From NCBI GenBank assembly GCA_030637945.1, contig DAOWFN010000129.1, forward strand, positions 1 to 14,444: DNA of 14,444 bases, given 5' to 3'. Below, one piece after another: positions 14,062 to 14,444 of the stretch; positions within the stretch are counted from its first letter, which is position 1, and every line of letters starts with the position of its first letter. A program made the translations under genes and the position numbers. The DNA is from Gammaproteobacteria bacterium (GTDB lineage Bacteria > Pseudomonadota > Gammaproteobacteria > SZUA-229). Under the pieces are notes generated by a model. It saw only the letters and a program-made list of their open reading frames with translations. It searched no databases and was not told the DNA's origin.

Positions 14062-14197
14062 GTGCGAATGAATTATTCGGCATGTCCATATGCCTCACTC
14101 GGCAACCGCTCCTGCGTTGCCCTAACGTCTACATCCATGCAGAAGCCCGCTGGGGCTAACGTGAAAAATAATTCCAGATGATTTTTTCGCACCTACA
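14062..14197. repeat. REP arm interrupted by a multi-hairpin element, copy f
   Basis: GTGCGAATGAATT (14062-14074) and TTCGCACCTACA (14186-14197) look like one REP arm split by about 110 inserted bases. The insert has near-terminal inverted repeats GAATTATT and AATAATTC. It also has three internal stems: GGCAT/ATGCC (14079-14094), GGCAAC/GTTGCC (14101-14121) and AGCCC/GGGCT (14144-14157). CTAACGT appears twice (14122-14128 and 14156-14162). The result is a nested structured repeat, perhaps a small non-autonomous mobile element, located beyond the DUF2058 stop. Confidence 0.55.
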
Positions 14198-14224
14198 GGT
14201 GTATAGGGATAATTTGTGCTTTTA

Positions 14225-14266
14225 ATGTAGGTGCGAATTCATTCGCACGCGAAACGCAACATAAAA
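14225..14266. repeat. Truncated REPIN derivative, copy e
   Basis: A single left arm (14225-14250, with GTGCGAATTCATTCGCAC) is followed by eight unrelated bases and then ACATAAAA (14259-14266), the extreme outer end of the opposite arm. It is another internally deleted doublet with different break points from copy d. It lies 38 bases behind the stop codon of the DUF1451 gene. Confidence 0.7.
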
Positions 14267-14303
14267 CCTCAGAACCCAATCTAAACGTTTGTTCCCTTTA
14301 TAC

Positions 14304-14444
14304 TCAATCAATCTGAATACGATGAAAACTCGTTTTATGGCATTTAGGACAAGGCGGTATCTTTCCAGCTTGATGGAAATGTAATTTCTCTCCGCATTCA
14401 TCACAGATTAATGTACCGAAACCGGCGATCTCTCCAGTGTGGTA
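14304..14444 (-). CDS. DUF1451 zinc-ribbon protein, C-terminal part
   Basis: The minus strand from the right edge encodes 46 residues and stops at TGA (complement of 14304-14306); the start lies outside the window. The fragment opens YHTGEIAGFGTLICDECG and has two CxxC knuckles, C14-C17 and C32-C35 (PPCPKCHKTSFHR), with LHFHQAGKIP between. This is the signature of the DUF1451 (YbeL-like) zinc ribbon, a cytosolic family of unknown role. A longer frame overlapping it on the same strand (14222-14404) is not coding; it crosses the repeat. Confidence 0.85.
   Translation of the reverse strand, partial: YHTGEIAGFGTLICDECGEKLHFHQAGKIPPCPKCHKTSFHRIQID

Noticed and set aside
14222..14404. 60-codon minus-strand frame at the right end
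   Set aside because: It overlaps the better supported zinc-ribbon frame and its tail (RMNSHLH) is a translation of the REP repeat. The same tail peptide appears in a spurious frame at 4378-4707.

Overview
The window reads as chromosomal DNA of a gammaproteobacterium with c-type cytochromes. The supporting genes are MtfA/M90, YeaD-type mutarotase, DUF2058, DUF1451, a DUF3391/HD-GYP protein and a cytochrome c4-like protein. A large DsrL/GltD-like iron-sulfur flavoprotein, a TSUP exporter, a TlpA-type thioredoxin and two cytochromes c would fit a sulfur-oxidising or otherwise respiratory lifestyle, but no core dsr, sox or carbon-fixation gene is present, so the lifestyle is an inference. I see no rRNA, tRNA, CRISPR array, phage gene or intact transposase.

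Layout. Positions 1-1700 (minus strand): mtfA-like peptidase, a 62-residue unknown protein and a 70-residue DnaT-domain-like protein, each with a REPIN-like palindromic repeat just behind its stop codon. Positions 1698-4720: a TSUP permease (minus) diverges from the 653-residue flavoprotein (plus), which ends in a collapsed copy of the same repeat. Positions 4767-5944: a secreted protein with two short internal repeats and a lipoprotein with a C-terminal CxxCH haem site. Positions 5945-6330: AT-rich DNA without a convincing gene. Positions 6331-7629: membrane-anchored lytic transglycosylase, less AT-rich than the DNA before it. Positions 7672-8971 (minus): a TlpA thioredoxin and an alpha/beta-hydrolase-like exported protein in an overlapping operon, divergent from a dihaem cytochrome (9060-9743). 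Positions 9957-10818: a YbaK/EbsC-family protein and a 35-residue single-span membrane protein, followed by a strong two-way terminator. Positions 10950-13333 (minus): HD-GYP protein with an altered HD motif, then a glucose-6-phosphate 1-epimerase. Positions 13459-14001 (plus): a DUF2058 protein. The right end holds two more repeat derivatives and the C-terminus of a DUF1451 zinc-ribbon protein that runs off the edge.

Working together. The clearest functional units are the hydrolase-like/TlpA operon facing the dihaem cytochrome (periplasmic redox or cytochrome maturation is plausible) and the TSUP exporter facing the flavoprotein (sulfur-compound transport plus electron transfer is plausible). 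Nothing here amounts to a clearly new multi-gene system. The best leads are the repeat family, which sits at gene 3' ends and shows compensatory base changes and internal deletions; a nested multi-hairpin element at 14062-14197; the HD-GYP protein whose HD histidine is methionine; the hydrolase-like protein that seems to lack a catalytic triad; and the unlisted 35-residue membrane protein.
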